Source of the DNA: Draconibacterium sp.
GTDB lineage: Bacteria; Bacteroidota; Bacteroidia; Bacteroidales; Prolixibacteraceae
Reading direction: 5' to 3'
Assembly: GCA_030595485.1 (NCBI GenBank)
Contig: JAUVDE010000028.1
Coordinates: 1 to 15,474, forward strand
DNA: 15,474 nt
Of this stretch, positions 6,842 to 13,652 are shown in pieces (position 1 is the first letter of the stretch; each line of letters begins with the position of its first letter). The notes under the pieces were generated by a model. It searched no databases, was not told where the DNA came from, and saw only the letters and a program-made list of their open reading frames with translations. A program made the position numbers and the translations under genes.

Positions 6842-8131
6842 ATGAAGAGGAGCCTATTTTTAGTACTTGTCCTAATATTTGTTTCGAACGTTTTACATGC
6901 GCAAATTTCTGCCCCAACTGCCGATGCTACCGATGTAACCAATTATCCGGTTTTTCCTGAACCCGACGATATTTTTATTTTCTGTACGATTGATTCGACG
7001 GTGGAAGAGGGGATGCTTAGCGTTTCAACCCAATTGGAGGGAACAAAAACATTTCGTTGGGAGAAATACAATGAACTTAACGGGACTTTCGAATTGTTTT
7101 CTCAGGAAAGTTCGGATGGGAGTACTTCTCAAATACAAAATTTGGGTGATGGTTGTTATCGTTCGACTGTGACTATAGACGGAAATTCGGAAGTAGACCG
7201 TGCCTGGGTTTTTAATAACTGGACCGTGGTTAATGGATTTGTTTCAGATTCAAATTGCGAATCGTTTCTTTTAAATGGTGAATTTAGGACCGCAGTACTC
7301 ACCTATTACGACTTGAGTTCGAATGCTGAACTTGATGTTTATAAGGATGTAAAAGTGGAATGGCAGCAGGATGGAGATAAAATTTCGTCCTTGCAAAATC
7401 TAACCTTTTTCGATCCTCCAACAAAAGATACCGAATATACCTTAGTTGTTTTCGATAAGTTTGGGTGCAAAGGTACAATGCCCGTAATGTATATGTCAAT
7501 AGTTACTAAAGCCATATTTTCGGCCGACCCAATGAGTGGTGAAGGGCCGTTAACTGTAACTTTTAATAATGAATCGGAAAATGGAAGTCCGGGGTATTAC
7601 GAATGGCTTTTTTACCGCGATATTGATGAAATTACAGAGGAGGCTGAGAATTCTCCTGAGCCTGTTGACAGTATATTGTTTGTGGCCTACGACGAAGCTC
7701 CGGTTTATACCTACGAAAATTCGGGAAGTTACTGGGTGAAACTTATTTCAAGACATGTGTCTGAAAACCATACTTGTGTTGATACTTTTGCTTTGGAAAA
7801 ATACATAATTGTTGATACTTCTTTTGTTTTGGTTCCAAATGTTTTTACTCCGAATGGTGATGGTGTAAACGACAACTTTGTAATAAAATTCTGGTCGATG
7901 AAAAGCCTGGAAATGAGTATTTATAATCGATGGGGAAAACGTGTTCATTATTGGGAAAGTGGCGATGTGCAAGGATTTGAAGGTACATGGTCGGAAACTG
8001 TTTGGGATGGTAGAATAGGTGGCCGATATGCCAGTCCGGGTGTTTATTATTACGACGTGCTGGGGCATGGGCGTGATGATAAGAATCGGAGGGCTCATGG
8101 CTTTTTACATCTTTTCCGTGATAAAGATTAA
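6842..8131 (+). CDS. Secreted PKD-domain protein with type IX secretion (CHU_C) C-terminus
   Basis: The product has 429 residues. Residues 1-20 are a signal peptide (MKRS, hydrophobic core, ending LHAQ). Residues about 20-215 are a beta-rich region I do not recognise. A PKD-like domain follows at about 222-325, with SADPMSGEGPLTVTFNNES at its start and YTYENSGSYWVKL at its end. The C-terminal 100 residues are the gliding-motility-associated domain (CHU_C, TIGR04131 type): VPNVFTPNGDGVNDNF, then IYNRWGKRV, then TVWDGRIGGRYASPGVYYYDV. Such domains direct type B cargo through the type IX secretion system to the cell surface. Length and domain order suggest an adhesin or surface scaffold rather than an enzyme. 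A weak TAATATTG element lies at 6813-6820. It is divergent from the helicase gene and stands alone. Confidence 0.9.
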   Translation: MKRSLFLVLVLIFVSNVLHAQISAPTADATDVTNYPVFPEPDDIFIFCTIDSTVEEGMLSVSTQLEGTKTFRWEKYNELNGTFELFSQESSDGSTSQIQNLGDGCYRSTVTIDGNSEVDRAWVFNNWTVVNGFVSDSNCESFLLNGEFRTAVLTYYDLSSNAELDVYKDVKVEWQQDGDKISSLQNLTFFDPPTKDTEYTLVVFDKFGCKGTMPVMYMSIVTKAIFSADPMSGEGPLTVTFNNESENGSPGYYEWLFYRDIDEITEEAENSPEPVDSILFVAYDEAPVYTYENSGSYWVKLISRHVSENHTCVDTFALEKYIIVDTSFVLVPNVFTPNGDGVNDNFVIKFWSMKSLEMSIYNRWGKRVHYWESGDVQGFEGTWSETVWDGRIGGRYASPGVYYYDVLGHGRDDKNRRAHGFLHLFRDKD

Positions 8132-8481
8132 CACTTTAAGCATTATTCAAAGTTATTGCTGAATTGCAAATAGCACTTTTTAAATCTCATTTTAAATCTT
8201 CAAGCGTAATATGGTCATCTGCTTATTTGATTCTAATTATTAAAAACACCTCTGCTAATTGGTTTTAAACTACCTCAATTTATACGAAATCAGGGTTTTG
8301 TAAATGAATGTGGCATGGGTTAGGAATTATGGGAAAAGAATTTGTGTTATATTTGTCACGCTTTTTGAAAGTTTGATGATTATCCCTTTCTGTTATTTGC
8401 TGGTAGAATTGTGGCTGAATGCAAACTAAAAAAAGGCAACATTTGAAATTTTTGTTCGTTAATTGATTATTCAATTTTAGT
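8132..8481 (+). other. Intergenic region with a promoter for the downstream gene
   Basis: 350 bases of AT-rich sequence without a credible gene. No strong terminator hairpin was found after the PKD/CHU_C gene. A full -7 match, TATATTTG, lies at 8348-8355, which would give a 5' leader of about 120 bases for the gene at 8482. A weaker AACATTTG (8437-8444) lies closer to the gene. I see no riboswitch or repeat. Confidence 0.45.
8348..8355 (+). promoter_or_regulatory. -7 promoter element upstream of the coiled-coil membrane protein
   Basis: TATATTTG matches TAnnTTTG exactly. It is 127 bases before the start codon at 8482. No clear -33 element at 19-21 bases was found. Confidence 0.4.
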
Positions 8482-9081
8482 ATGATGAAAAGATTTGCTG
8501 TACTCTTAATATTAGTAGTGTGTGTGTGCTTAAATTCCTTTGCACAAAAGAAAAATATTAATGCGTGGAAAAGTGAAAAGAATTTAGAGCAACAATTTGA
8601 GACGTTTAAGAAAAATCTAAATTTTTGGAGCGGTTCTTATTTTATGAAACCAGATCAATTAAACCAGTTTCATGGTGCAATAAGTGATTCGGTTCAATTG
8701 CTGGAAACCAGAATCGCAAATAGCCAAAGTCAAATAGTTTTACTCCAAGATGAGCTAAAGGTAAATAAAATGAATACTGTAGAGCTTCAATCAAAACTCG
8801 ATACAAGCATAAAACACCAAAACGCAATAACTGTATTTGGAATGCACATCGAAAAAACGACGTATGCTGTGATTTTGTATTCAATAATTATTGGTTTATT
8901 GGCTGTTGCAGGAGTTGTTTTCATGCTGTTTAAAAGGAGTAATTCAATTACCAAACATACTAAAAAAGAGTACAAGGAGTTAAAAGAAGAGTTTGAAACG
9001 CATAAAAAGAATGCACTCGATCGTTACACTAAAATGAATATGGAGCTTCATAAAACGCGTTTGGAATTGAATAAAAAATAG
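8482..9081 (+). CDS. Hypothetical single-pass membrane protein with coiled coils
   Basis: The product has 199 residues of unknown function. Residues 1-21 are a signal-type sequence ending SFAQ. Residues about 25-112 are polar and heptad-like (repeated Leu, Gln, Glu, Ser), suggesting a periplasmic coiled coil. Residues about 127-150 (YAVILYSIIIGLLAVAGVVFMLF) form one strong membrane segment followed by Lys-Arg, so the C-terminal 50 residues, charged and helical (KEYKELKEEFETHKKNA), face the cytoplasm. Similar Bacteroidota proteins sometimes carry a transferred name, tRNA (guanine-N1)-methyltransferase; nothing here supports that (no SPOUT knot and a clear secreted/membrane layout). Either of the first two ATG codons (8482 or 8485) could be the start. 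The gene stands alone and ends toward the convergent EF-G paralogue. Confidence 0.8.
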   Translation: MMKRFAVLLILVVCVCLNSFAQKKNINAWKSEKNLEQQFETFKKNLNFWSGSYFMKPDQLNQFHGAISDSVQLLETRIANSQSQIVLLQDELKVNKMNTVELQSKLDTSIKHQNAITVFGMHIEKTTYAVILYSIIIGLLAVAGVVFMLFKRSNSITKHTKKEYKELKEEFETHKKNALDRYTKMNMELHKTRLELNKK

Positions 9082-9249
9082 TAAATAGCCGAACCGTTTT
9101 TCCACCTACCAGCATCTTCAGGTCGTATTAAGATTGTATTTAATAGGCCGATCACCTCAAATGTCAAAATTTTTATAGTAGTCCAAATTAGTTTTTGGTT
9201 TTATGTCGATATGTGTCTTTATAAGCCGGGAGGTTATAAATAGCAAAAG

Positions 9250-9283
9250 AAACCCCGATCCGTCATTTGACGAACCGGGGCTT
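9250..9283. terminator. Shared hairpin terminator between convergent genes
   Basis: A long stem with CCCCG pairing with CGGGG at the base and CGTCA pairing with TGACG at the tip, two internal mismatches and a short loop. On the minus strand it is followed by TTTCTTTT, a good terminator for the EF-G paralogue ending at 9314. On the plus strand it is followed by CTTCCTTTTG, a weaker tract that could serve the gene ending at 9081. Confidence 0.75.
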
Positions 9284-9313
9284 CCTTTTGTTTATAGTAG
9301 GATTTAAAAAGGT

Positions 9314-11470
9314 CTATTCCTCGTTCTGCTCAGCTTCGTAAGCTTTAAGCAATTCGTCTTGTACATCGGCAGGTACTTTTTCGTACCCAGCAACTGATAT
9401 GCTAAATACACCACGTCCACCGGTAATCGAACTTAATGAAGTTGTGTATTTATTCATTTCTTTTTGAGGCACTTTGGCTGTGATTTTCTCCAAGCCTTTT
9501 TCCGAACCCATACCCATAATCATGGCGCGTCGTCCTTGTAAGTCACTCATCACATCACCCATTCTGTCCGATGGTGTCCAAACGTCAAGGTCAAGAATAG
9601 GTTCAAGTATTTTTGCGCTAGCATTTTTAAATGCCTCGCTAAAGGCATGTCGTCCGGCAAGTTTAAACGAAATCTCATTTGAGTCAACCGGGTGCATTTT
9701 TCCGTAGTAAACATAAACACGAATATCTCGTGCGTAAGAGCCGGTAAGTGGGCCTTCAACCATTTTTTCCATAATTCCTTTCATAATTGCAGGAAGGAAA
9801 CGGGCATCGATCGAACCACCTACAATACAGTTGCAGAAAATTAATTTTCCACCCCAAGGTAATTCATGTTCTTCAACCGAACGAACAGGCATTTTTTGGT
9901 CTTTTTCACCAAGTTTGAACATTTTTTTAGGTTCCGAGCCTTCTTCGTATGGTTCAATAATCATATGTACTTCCCCAAACTGACCTGAACCACCCGATTG
10001 TTTTTTATGGCGGTAATCTGCTTGAGCATATTTTGTAATGGTTTCACGGTACGGGATTTTCGGAGCCAGATAATCTACTTCAATTTTATAAATGTGGTCG
10101 AAATACCATTTTAAAATATTTAAGTGGTACTCGCCTTGACCATGTACAAGCAATTGTTTTAATTCTTGCGAATATTCAATAATGTATGTTGGATCTTCGT
10201 ATTTAATTTTGTTAAGTACTTCACCTATTTTCTCATCGTCCGAATCGTTTTTGGCCTTCATGGCAACGGTGTGACGTGAGGATGGGAATGTAATCTCTGC
10301 AAATTTAGTTCCTGCTTCCTTTGTAGTAAGCGTTTGGTTATATTTTGTGTCCTTGAGTTTAACGGTGCAGCCCAAGTCTCCGGCAACCAGTTGATCAACT
10401 TTTTCGCGATTTTTACCTGCCGAAACAAATACTGCCGAAAAACGTTCTTTGTTTCCTGTGCTTGAATTTACAAGGTCGATGCCTTCCTTTATGGTACCCG
10501 ACATTACTTTAAAATAAGTAATCTCACCCACATGCGATTCAACAGCAGTTTTAAATACAAAAATACTAGGTATGTCAGAAGCTTCCATTTTTACTTCTTT
10601 CCCTTCGGTAATGGCAGTCATTTTTTTCTCGCTCGGAGCTGGAGAAATATTGGTAATGAATTCCATCAAACGACCAACACCCATGTTTTTCTTAGCACAA
10701 GTACAGAATACAGGGAAAAGTCCTCTTTCCAACATTCCAATTTTGATACCCTGACGCATTTCGTCTTCCGAAAGTGTGCCTTTGTCGAAGTACAGTTCCA
10801 TTAAAGCTTCTTCGTTCTCAGCAGCCATTTCAACCAATTCGTTGTGTAATTCGTCAGCTTTGTCTTTTTCCGAAGCAGGAATGTCAAGAATTTCCGGCTT
10901 GCCACCGTTGGCAGGGTACTTGTACATTTTCATCTTCAAAACATCGACAATTGAAGAGAAAGATGGACCCGGATCAACGGGGTATTGTACCACAGTTACT
11001 TTGTTCCCGAATGCTTTTTTGCATTGGTCTAAAGCGCTATCGAAATTTGTATTTTCGTGATCTAATTGGTTGAATACATATACCAGTGGAGTGCTGGCAT
11101 GATCTGCCTGACGACCTGCAGCTTCAGTTCCGGCTTCAACACCAGTTGCAGCATTAATAGTAATTAAACTAAGAGCAGTAACACTCAAAGCCTGAACCAC
11201 GCTTCCGCAAAGGTCATCCATTCCCGGCGTGTCAAGAATATTTATTTTTTTACCGTTGTATTCGGTATATAATAAAGTCGAAAAAACAGAATTGCCGTAA
11301 TCCTGTTCTATTTGGTTATAGTCGGAAACCGTATTCTTAGCGGTAACCTCACCTCTACGATTAATAACTCCACCCTCGAAAAGCATAGCTTCTGCAAGGG
11401 TGGTTTTCCCACTGCCGGCATTACCAATTAAAGCAATGTTCCGGATTTCTTCAGTTTTATAAACCTTCAT
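9314..11470 (-). CDS. EF-G paralogue (EF-G2 type) lacking the catalytic switch-II His
   Basis: Ribosomal translocase-like protein of 718 residues with the complete EF-G domain order. G1 is GNAGSGKT (16-23). G3 is DTPGMDD (80-86), where canonical EF-G has DTPGHVDF, so the catalytic His is Met84. The switch-I RGITI motif reads YGNSV (59-63). G4 is NQLD (134-137) instead of NKMD. Domain III has HGQGEYHLNILK, domain IV has HKKQSGGSGQFGEV near 485-500, and domain V has SITGGRGVFSI near the end. The intact translocation domains with altered GTPase motifs match the Bacteroidota EF-G2 group; one Bacteroides member has been reported to support translation without GTP hydrolysis. The main fusA should be elsewhere, with the ribosomal protein genes. 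The gene is monocistronic, with its own promoter and terminator. Confidence 0.93.
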   Translation of the reverse strand: MKVYKTEEIRNIALIGNAGSGKTTLAEAMLFEGGVINRRGEVTAKNTVSDYNQIEQDYGNSVFSTLLYTEYNGKKINILDTPGMDDLCGSVVQALSVTALSLITINAATGVEAGTEAAGRQADHASTPLVYVFNQLDHENTNFDSALDQCKKAFGNKVTVVQYPVDPGPSFSSIVDVLKMKMYKYPANGGKPEILDIPASEKDKADELHNELVEMAAENEEALMELYFDKGTLSEDEMRQGIKIGMLERGLFPVFCTCAKKNMGVGRLMEFITNISPAPSEKKMTAITEGKEVKMEASDIPSIFVFKTAVESHVGEITYFKVMSGTIKEGIDLVNSSTGNKERFSAVFVSAGKNREKVDQLVAGDLGCTVKLKDTKYNQTLTTKEAGTKFAEITFPSSRHTVAMKAKNDSDDEKIGEVLNKIKYEDPTYIIEYSQELKQLLVHGQGEYHLNILKWYFDHIYKIEVDYLAPKIPYRETITKYAQADYRHKKQSGGSGQFGEVHMIIEPYEEGSEPKKMFKLGEKDQKMPVRSVEEHELPWGGKLIFCNCIVGGSIDARFLPAIMKGIMEKMVEGPLTGSYARDIRVYVYYGKMHPVDSNEISFKLAGRHAFSEAFKNASAKILEPILDLDVWTPSDRMGDVMSDLQGRRAMIMGMGSEKGLEKITAKVPQKEMNKYTTSLSSITGGRGVFSISVAGYEKVPADVQDELLKAYEAEQNEE

Positions 11471-11532
11471 ATTATATAAGTTTTATTGATTTATTTACTC
11501 CCTTCAAACTTCGCTTTTTGAAGCAAGGATTT

Positions 11533-11562
11533 CAAAAATAGTAATAATTTGTTAACAATCAA
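11533..11562 (-). promoter_or_regulatory. Promoter of the EF-G paralogue
   Basis: On the minus strand TATTTTTG at 11540-11533 matches the -7 consensus TAnnTTTG, and TTG at 11562-11560 sits exactly 19 bases upstream as a -33 element. This is the best-spaced promoter in the window. Transcription would start near 11526, about 55 bases before the ATG at 11470. Confidence 0.6.
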
Positions 11563-11844
11563 GAGGCTTAAATCAGCATGGAAAATTATATTATCCGACC
11601 CTTATCGACGAAATAGTTTAACGCCCTGTTAATAGGTGTTCTAATGTATTTTGTTAATAATTGTCATAGTCTGAAATCATTATAAATAAGGGCGCTTTTG
11701 TAATGGTATCATTTAAATAATTCTTATGTTGAAAAGAATACATATGGTACTATGTCTGGCAGTTAATCTTAAACATGAGTGTTAATTTATTTAGACTGAA
11801 TAAAAAATAAACAATAAAAGTCTTTTTAGTCTGGAATATTGCTT
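11563..11844. other. Intergenic region between divergent units, no gene seen
   Basis: Sequence between the EF-G promoter and the leader promoter of the sulfur operon. It is AT-rich with no convincing coding sequence; a 19-codon frame at 11726 (MLKRIHMV...) has no support. The segment ATAAGGGCG at 11686-11694 can pair with either CCCTTAT (11599-11605) or CGCCCT (11622-11627). The distances are long and the meaning is unclear. Confidence 0.4.
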
Positions 11845-11852
11845 TACATTTG
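11845..11852 (+). promoter_or_regulatory. -7 promoter element of the sulfur-operon leader
   Basis: TACATTTG matches TAnnTTTG. A T-rich TTTT lies 18 bases upstream in the -33 position, but no TTG. Transcription would begin near 11858-11860, shortly before the leader peptide gene. Confidence 0.55.
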
Positions 11853-11891
11853 CAGAGTGTGACAAAAGTCATGTTTGCTAAAAATAGACAA

Positions 11892-11987
11892 ATGAGAAAT
11901 TCTTCTGAAAATAAAATGAATCGAATGACATGTATGATGTGTATGTGTTGCGGAATTTATTTTAAGCAGAGGGATAATGGATTGTAA
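11892..11987 (+). CDS. Cys/Met-rich leader peptide of the siroheme-sulfite reductase operon
   Basis: A 31-codon frame starting MRNSSENKMNRM and continuing T-C-M-M-C-M-C-C-G before ending FKQRDNGL. Cys occupies residues 14, 17, 19 and 20 (codons 11931-11951), and five internal Met precede or interrupt them, so nearly a third of the residues carry sulfur. An in-frame ATG at 11871 could give a 38-residue version. The frame ends 28 bases before a strong terminator placed directly in front of hemA. The dense run of codons for the end product of the pathway fits a ribosome-mediated attenuator: slow decoding at Cys codons would leave 11965-11973 free to disrupt the terminator. The alternative is a small metal-binding peptide, but the position and pairing favour the leader reading. 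Translation is not demonstrated. Confidence 0.7.
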   Translation: MRNSSENKMNRMTCMMCMCCGIYFKQRDNGL

Positions 11988-12027
11988 ATTACCTAACAAT
12001 TAATTATAAGTAATCAGCCCTTCTGCT
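11965..12027 (+). promoter_or_regulatory. Predicted antiterminator pairing
   Basis: AGCAGAGGG (11965-11973), starting 13 bases after the last Cys codon of the leader frame, can pair without interruption with CCTTCTGCT (12019-12027): 8 Watson-Crick pairs and one G-U. The second segment overlaps the 5' arm of the terminator (12016-12025), so only one of the two structures can form. A ribosome stalled on the Cys codons would leave the first segment just exposed; a ribosome moving on to the stop at 11985-11987 would cover it. Confidence 0.6.
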
Positions 12028-12048
12028 AACAACAGAGGGGCTTTTTTT
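12016..12048 (+). terminator. Intrinsic terminator (attenuator) abutting the hemA start
   Basis: AGCCCTTCTG pairs with CAGAGGGGCT over 10 bp (one G-U), with a 7-base loop and then seven T. The T-tract ends at 12048 and hemA starts at 12049. With no gene other than the leader frame ahead of it, its likely job is premature termination of the operon. The 3' arm contains GAGGGG eight bases before the ATG, so the hairpin would also hide a Shine-Dalgarno-like sequence. Confidence 0.85.
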
Positions 12049-12939
12049 ATGAATATGATTGGACTAAGAAAAATAGGAACGGAGCATTCGATAGCTAAAA
12101 GAGAATCGTTTTTGACGCAATATCAGGAGTCGGGAAGAACAAGAGGCGTGTTGTTGCAAACGTGTAATCGTGTGGAATGGTATCACGGCGAGGGTAAAAT
12201 TTCGGATGAAATTGCAAGACACCTATTTCGCGTGGTTTCAGGTTTGGAATCATCAATTATTGGTGAAACAGCAATTGTCAATCAGGTTAAAACTGCTTAT
12301 CAGGATGCAGTTGGCAGAAGCTCGTTAGATAAAAGCTTACATAAGTTATTTCAAACGGCGCTATTTGTTGGTAAGCGAGTGCGTAAAGAAACCAAAATAT
12401 CGGAGGGTGCAATGTCGCACAGTCAGGCGGTGGTTCATATGTTATTGAATAAAGTAGAAAGCCTGCAGGATTTGAATATTACAGTTATTGGTGCTAATAA
12501 AATGAACGAGAAGATAATTCAGTTCCTGGTGTCGAAAGGTGCTTCAACAATTTTTATTGGCAACCGCACTTACGAGAAAGCACAGGAGTTAGCGAGTAGA
12601 TATAATTCAACAGCGTTGCGTTTTGATGGTTTGCATGAAACATTAAAAAATACCGATGTTCTTATTTCGGCAACATCGGCTCCACATTTCATTTTGAAAA
12701 AGGACAAGTTTCCGATTGAAAAACCAATGCACATTTTCGATTTGGCAGTGCCGCGTGATATTGACCCGGAAATAGGAGAAATGCCAGGAGTTGAATTAGA
12801 TGATATTGAGACAATTGAGCGTGAGGTGAAAAAGAACATTCAGGTGCGAAAAGACAAGGTTTCGCTTGCCGAAGAGATAATTCAGAACGAGGTGGAGCTA
12901 TTTTTTAAAAATCAATTGGATGGAGCAGCAAGGAAATAA
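12049..12939 (+). CDS. hemA: Glutamyl-tRNA reductase-like protein, short form
   Basis: GluTR reduces glutamyl-tRNA to glutamate-1-semialdehyde, the entry to tetrapyrroles. This protein has 296 residues against about 400-430 usually. The catalytic domain is present, with TCNR and the nucleophile Cys39, RVVSGLESSIIGE (61-73) and FVGKRVRKETKISEGAMS (106-123). The nucleotide-binding domain (about 142-245) has GNRT and DLAVPRDIDPEIGE, but its glycine loop reads GANKMN at 148-153 where GAGxxx is usual. The frame stops in the spinal helix, so the C-terminal dimerisation domain is missing; the downstream sequence encodes DUF2061, with no remnant of it. Being first in a siroheme/sulfite reductase operon, it may boost precursor for siroheme, or may be a specialised relative. 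A separate full-length hemA elsewhere is expected but not visible. Confidence 0.85.
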   Translation: MNMIGLRKIGTEHSIAKRESFLTQYQESGRTRGVLLQTCNRVEWYHGEGKISDEIARHLFRVVSGLESSIIGETAIVNQVKTAYQDAVGRSSLDKSLHKLFQTALFVGKRVRKETKISEGAMSHSQAVVHMLLNKVESLQDLNITVIGANKMNEKIIQFLVSKGASTIFIGNRTYEKAQELASRYNSTALRFDGLHETLKNTDVLISATSAPHFILKKDKFPIEKPMHIFDLAVPRDIDPEIGEMPGVELDDIETIEREVKKNIQVRKDKVSLAEEIIQNEVELFFKNQLDGAARK

Positions 12940-13177
12940 CGGAAGAGTGATTGAGAAAAAGCGACGGAGCATTGTAAAAACAATCTCGTGGCGAACCGTC
13001 GGTACAATCGACACAATAATTATTTCATGGATTGTAATTGGCGACATCAATTTTGCGGTAACAATTGGTGGAATTGAGTTGTTTACCAAAATGATACTTT
13101 ACTTTTTTCACGAACGCGCCTGGAACAAAATCAATTTCGGACGAGTTAAAGAAACAGCAATTGAATATGAAATTTGA
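12920..13177 (+). CDS. DUF2061 membrane protein
   Basis: The product has 85 residues of the DUF2061 family. The family pattern is clear: KTISWRTVGTIDT (residues 20-32), a membrane segment about 31-50 (IDTIIISWIVIGDINFAVTI), GGIELFTKMILYFFHERAWNKINFG to the end of the domain. Two membrane-associated helices seem likely. Its biochemical role is unknown; in Bacteroidota and some Proteobacteria the family sits with, or is fused to, sulfate-activation genes, and this operon agrees. The start overlaps the end of hemA by 20 bases in another frame, indicating translational coupling. The basic N-terminus (VIEKKRRSIVK) should stay in the cytoplasm. Confidence 0.9.
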   Translation: MEQQGNNGRVIEKKRRSIVKTISWRTVGTIDTIIISWIVIGDINFAVTIGGIELFTKMILYFFHERAWNKINFGRVKETAIEYEI

Positions 13178-13188
13178 AAACTGACAAA

Positions 13189-13632
13189 ATGGAAAAGAAC
13201 TTTTTACCCATATCAATAAATATTGCTAATCAGAAAATTCTGATTCTTGGTGGAGGACTAGATGCTTTTAATAAAATTCAAATTTTAAAGCGGTTTAATG
13301 CAGAAGTAGAAGTTTTGGCGAGAACCGTTTGCGACGAAATAAAGTCGAGCAATACAAAATACTATGAAACAGAATACGATAAGAAATATATGAAAGGGTA
13401 CCTAATGTTGTATTCGTGTTTAAATAATAAAAAGTTGGATAAACAAATTGTAACGGATGCACAAGAGGCTGGTGTTTTGGTGAACATTCACGATAAACCA
13501 GAGTTGTGTCAGTTTGTATCGCCTGCCATTTATCGGCAAGGAAATATTTCGGTTGCAGTAAGTTCCAACGGCGAAAATGTATATGAATCAATCAGGATTA
13601 GAAATCTGATTCAAAATAAGAGAATGTTTTGA
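13189..13632 (+). CDS. Precorrin-2 dehydrogenase domain protein (siroheme synthase N-terminal type)
   Basis: NAD-dependent oxidation of precorrin-2 to sirohydrochlorin, possibly also ferrochelation, on the way to siroheme. The ATG at 13189 gives 147 residues beginning MEKNFLPISI, the usual start in this group; an upstream TTG at 13174 is less likely. The nucleotide-binding loop ILGGG is at 19-23. The segment NIHDKPELCQFVSPA (99-113) carries Asp102, matching the catalytic Asp of CysG and Met8. SVAVSSNG (121-128) follows. It corresponds to the Rossmann part only: the helical C-terminal dimerisation half of the CysG-N/Met8 module (usually to about 200-220 residues) and the CobA methyltransferase are both absent, so methylation must come from another gene. 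It starts 11 bases after DUF2061 ends. Confidence 0.88.
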   Translation: MEKNFLPISINIANQKILILGGGLDAFNKIQILKRFNAEVEVLARTVCDEIKSSNTKYYETEYDKKYMKGYLMLYSCLNNKKLDKQIVTDAQEAGVLVNIHDKPELCQFVSPAIYRQGNISVAVSSNGENVYESIRIRNLIQNKRMF

Positions 13633-13652
13633 TTTTATTCTTTAGAAATATT

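Noticed and set aside
11726..11785. A 19-codon frame (MLKRIHMV...) in the region between the EF-G paralogue and the leader.
   Set aside because: No promoter, no terminator and no codon pattern; short frames of this size are expected by chance in AT-rich DNA.
11892..11987. The Cys-rich frame as a stand-alone metal-binding small protein.
   Set aside because: Possible in principle, but the adjacent terminator, the mutually exclusive pairing and the sulfur operon downstream explain it better as a leader peptide.
13174..13188. A TTG start overlapping the DUF2061 stop for the precorrin-2 dehydrogenase.
   Set aside because: The ATG at 13189 gives the start usual for this group, and the five extra residues have no support; overlap coupling cannot be fully excluded.
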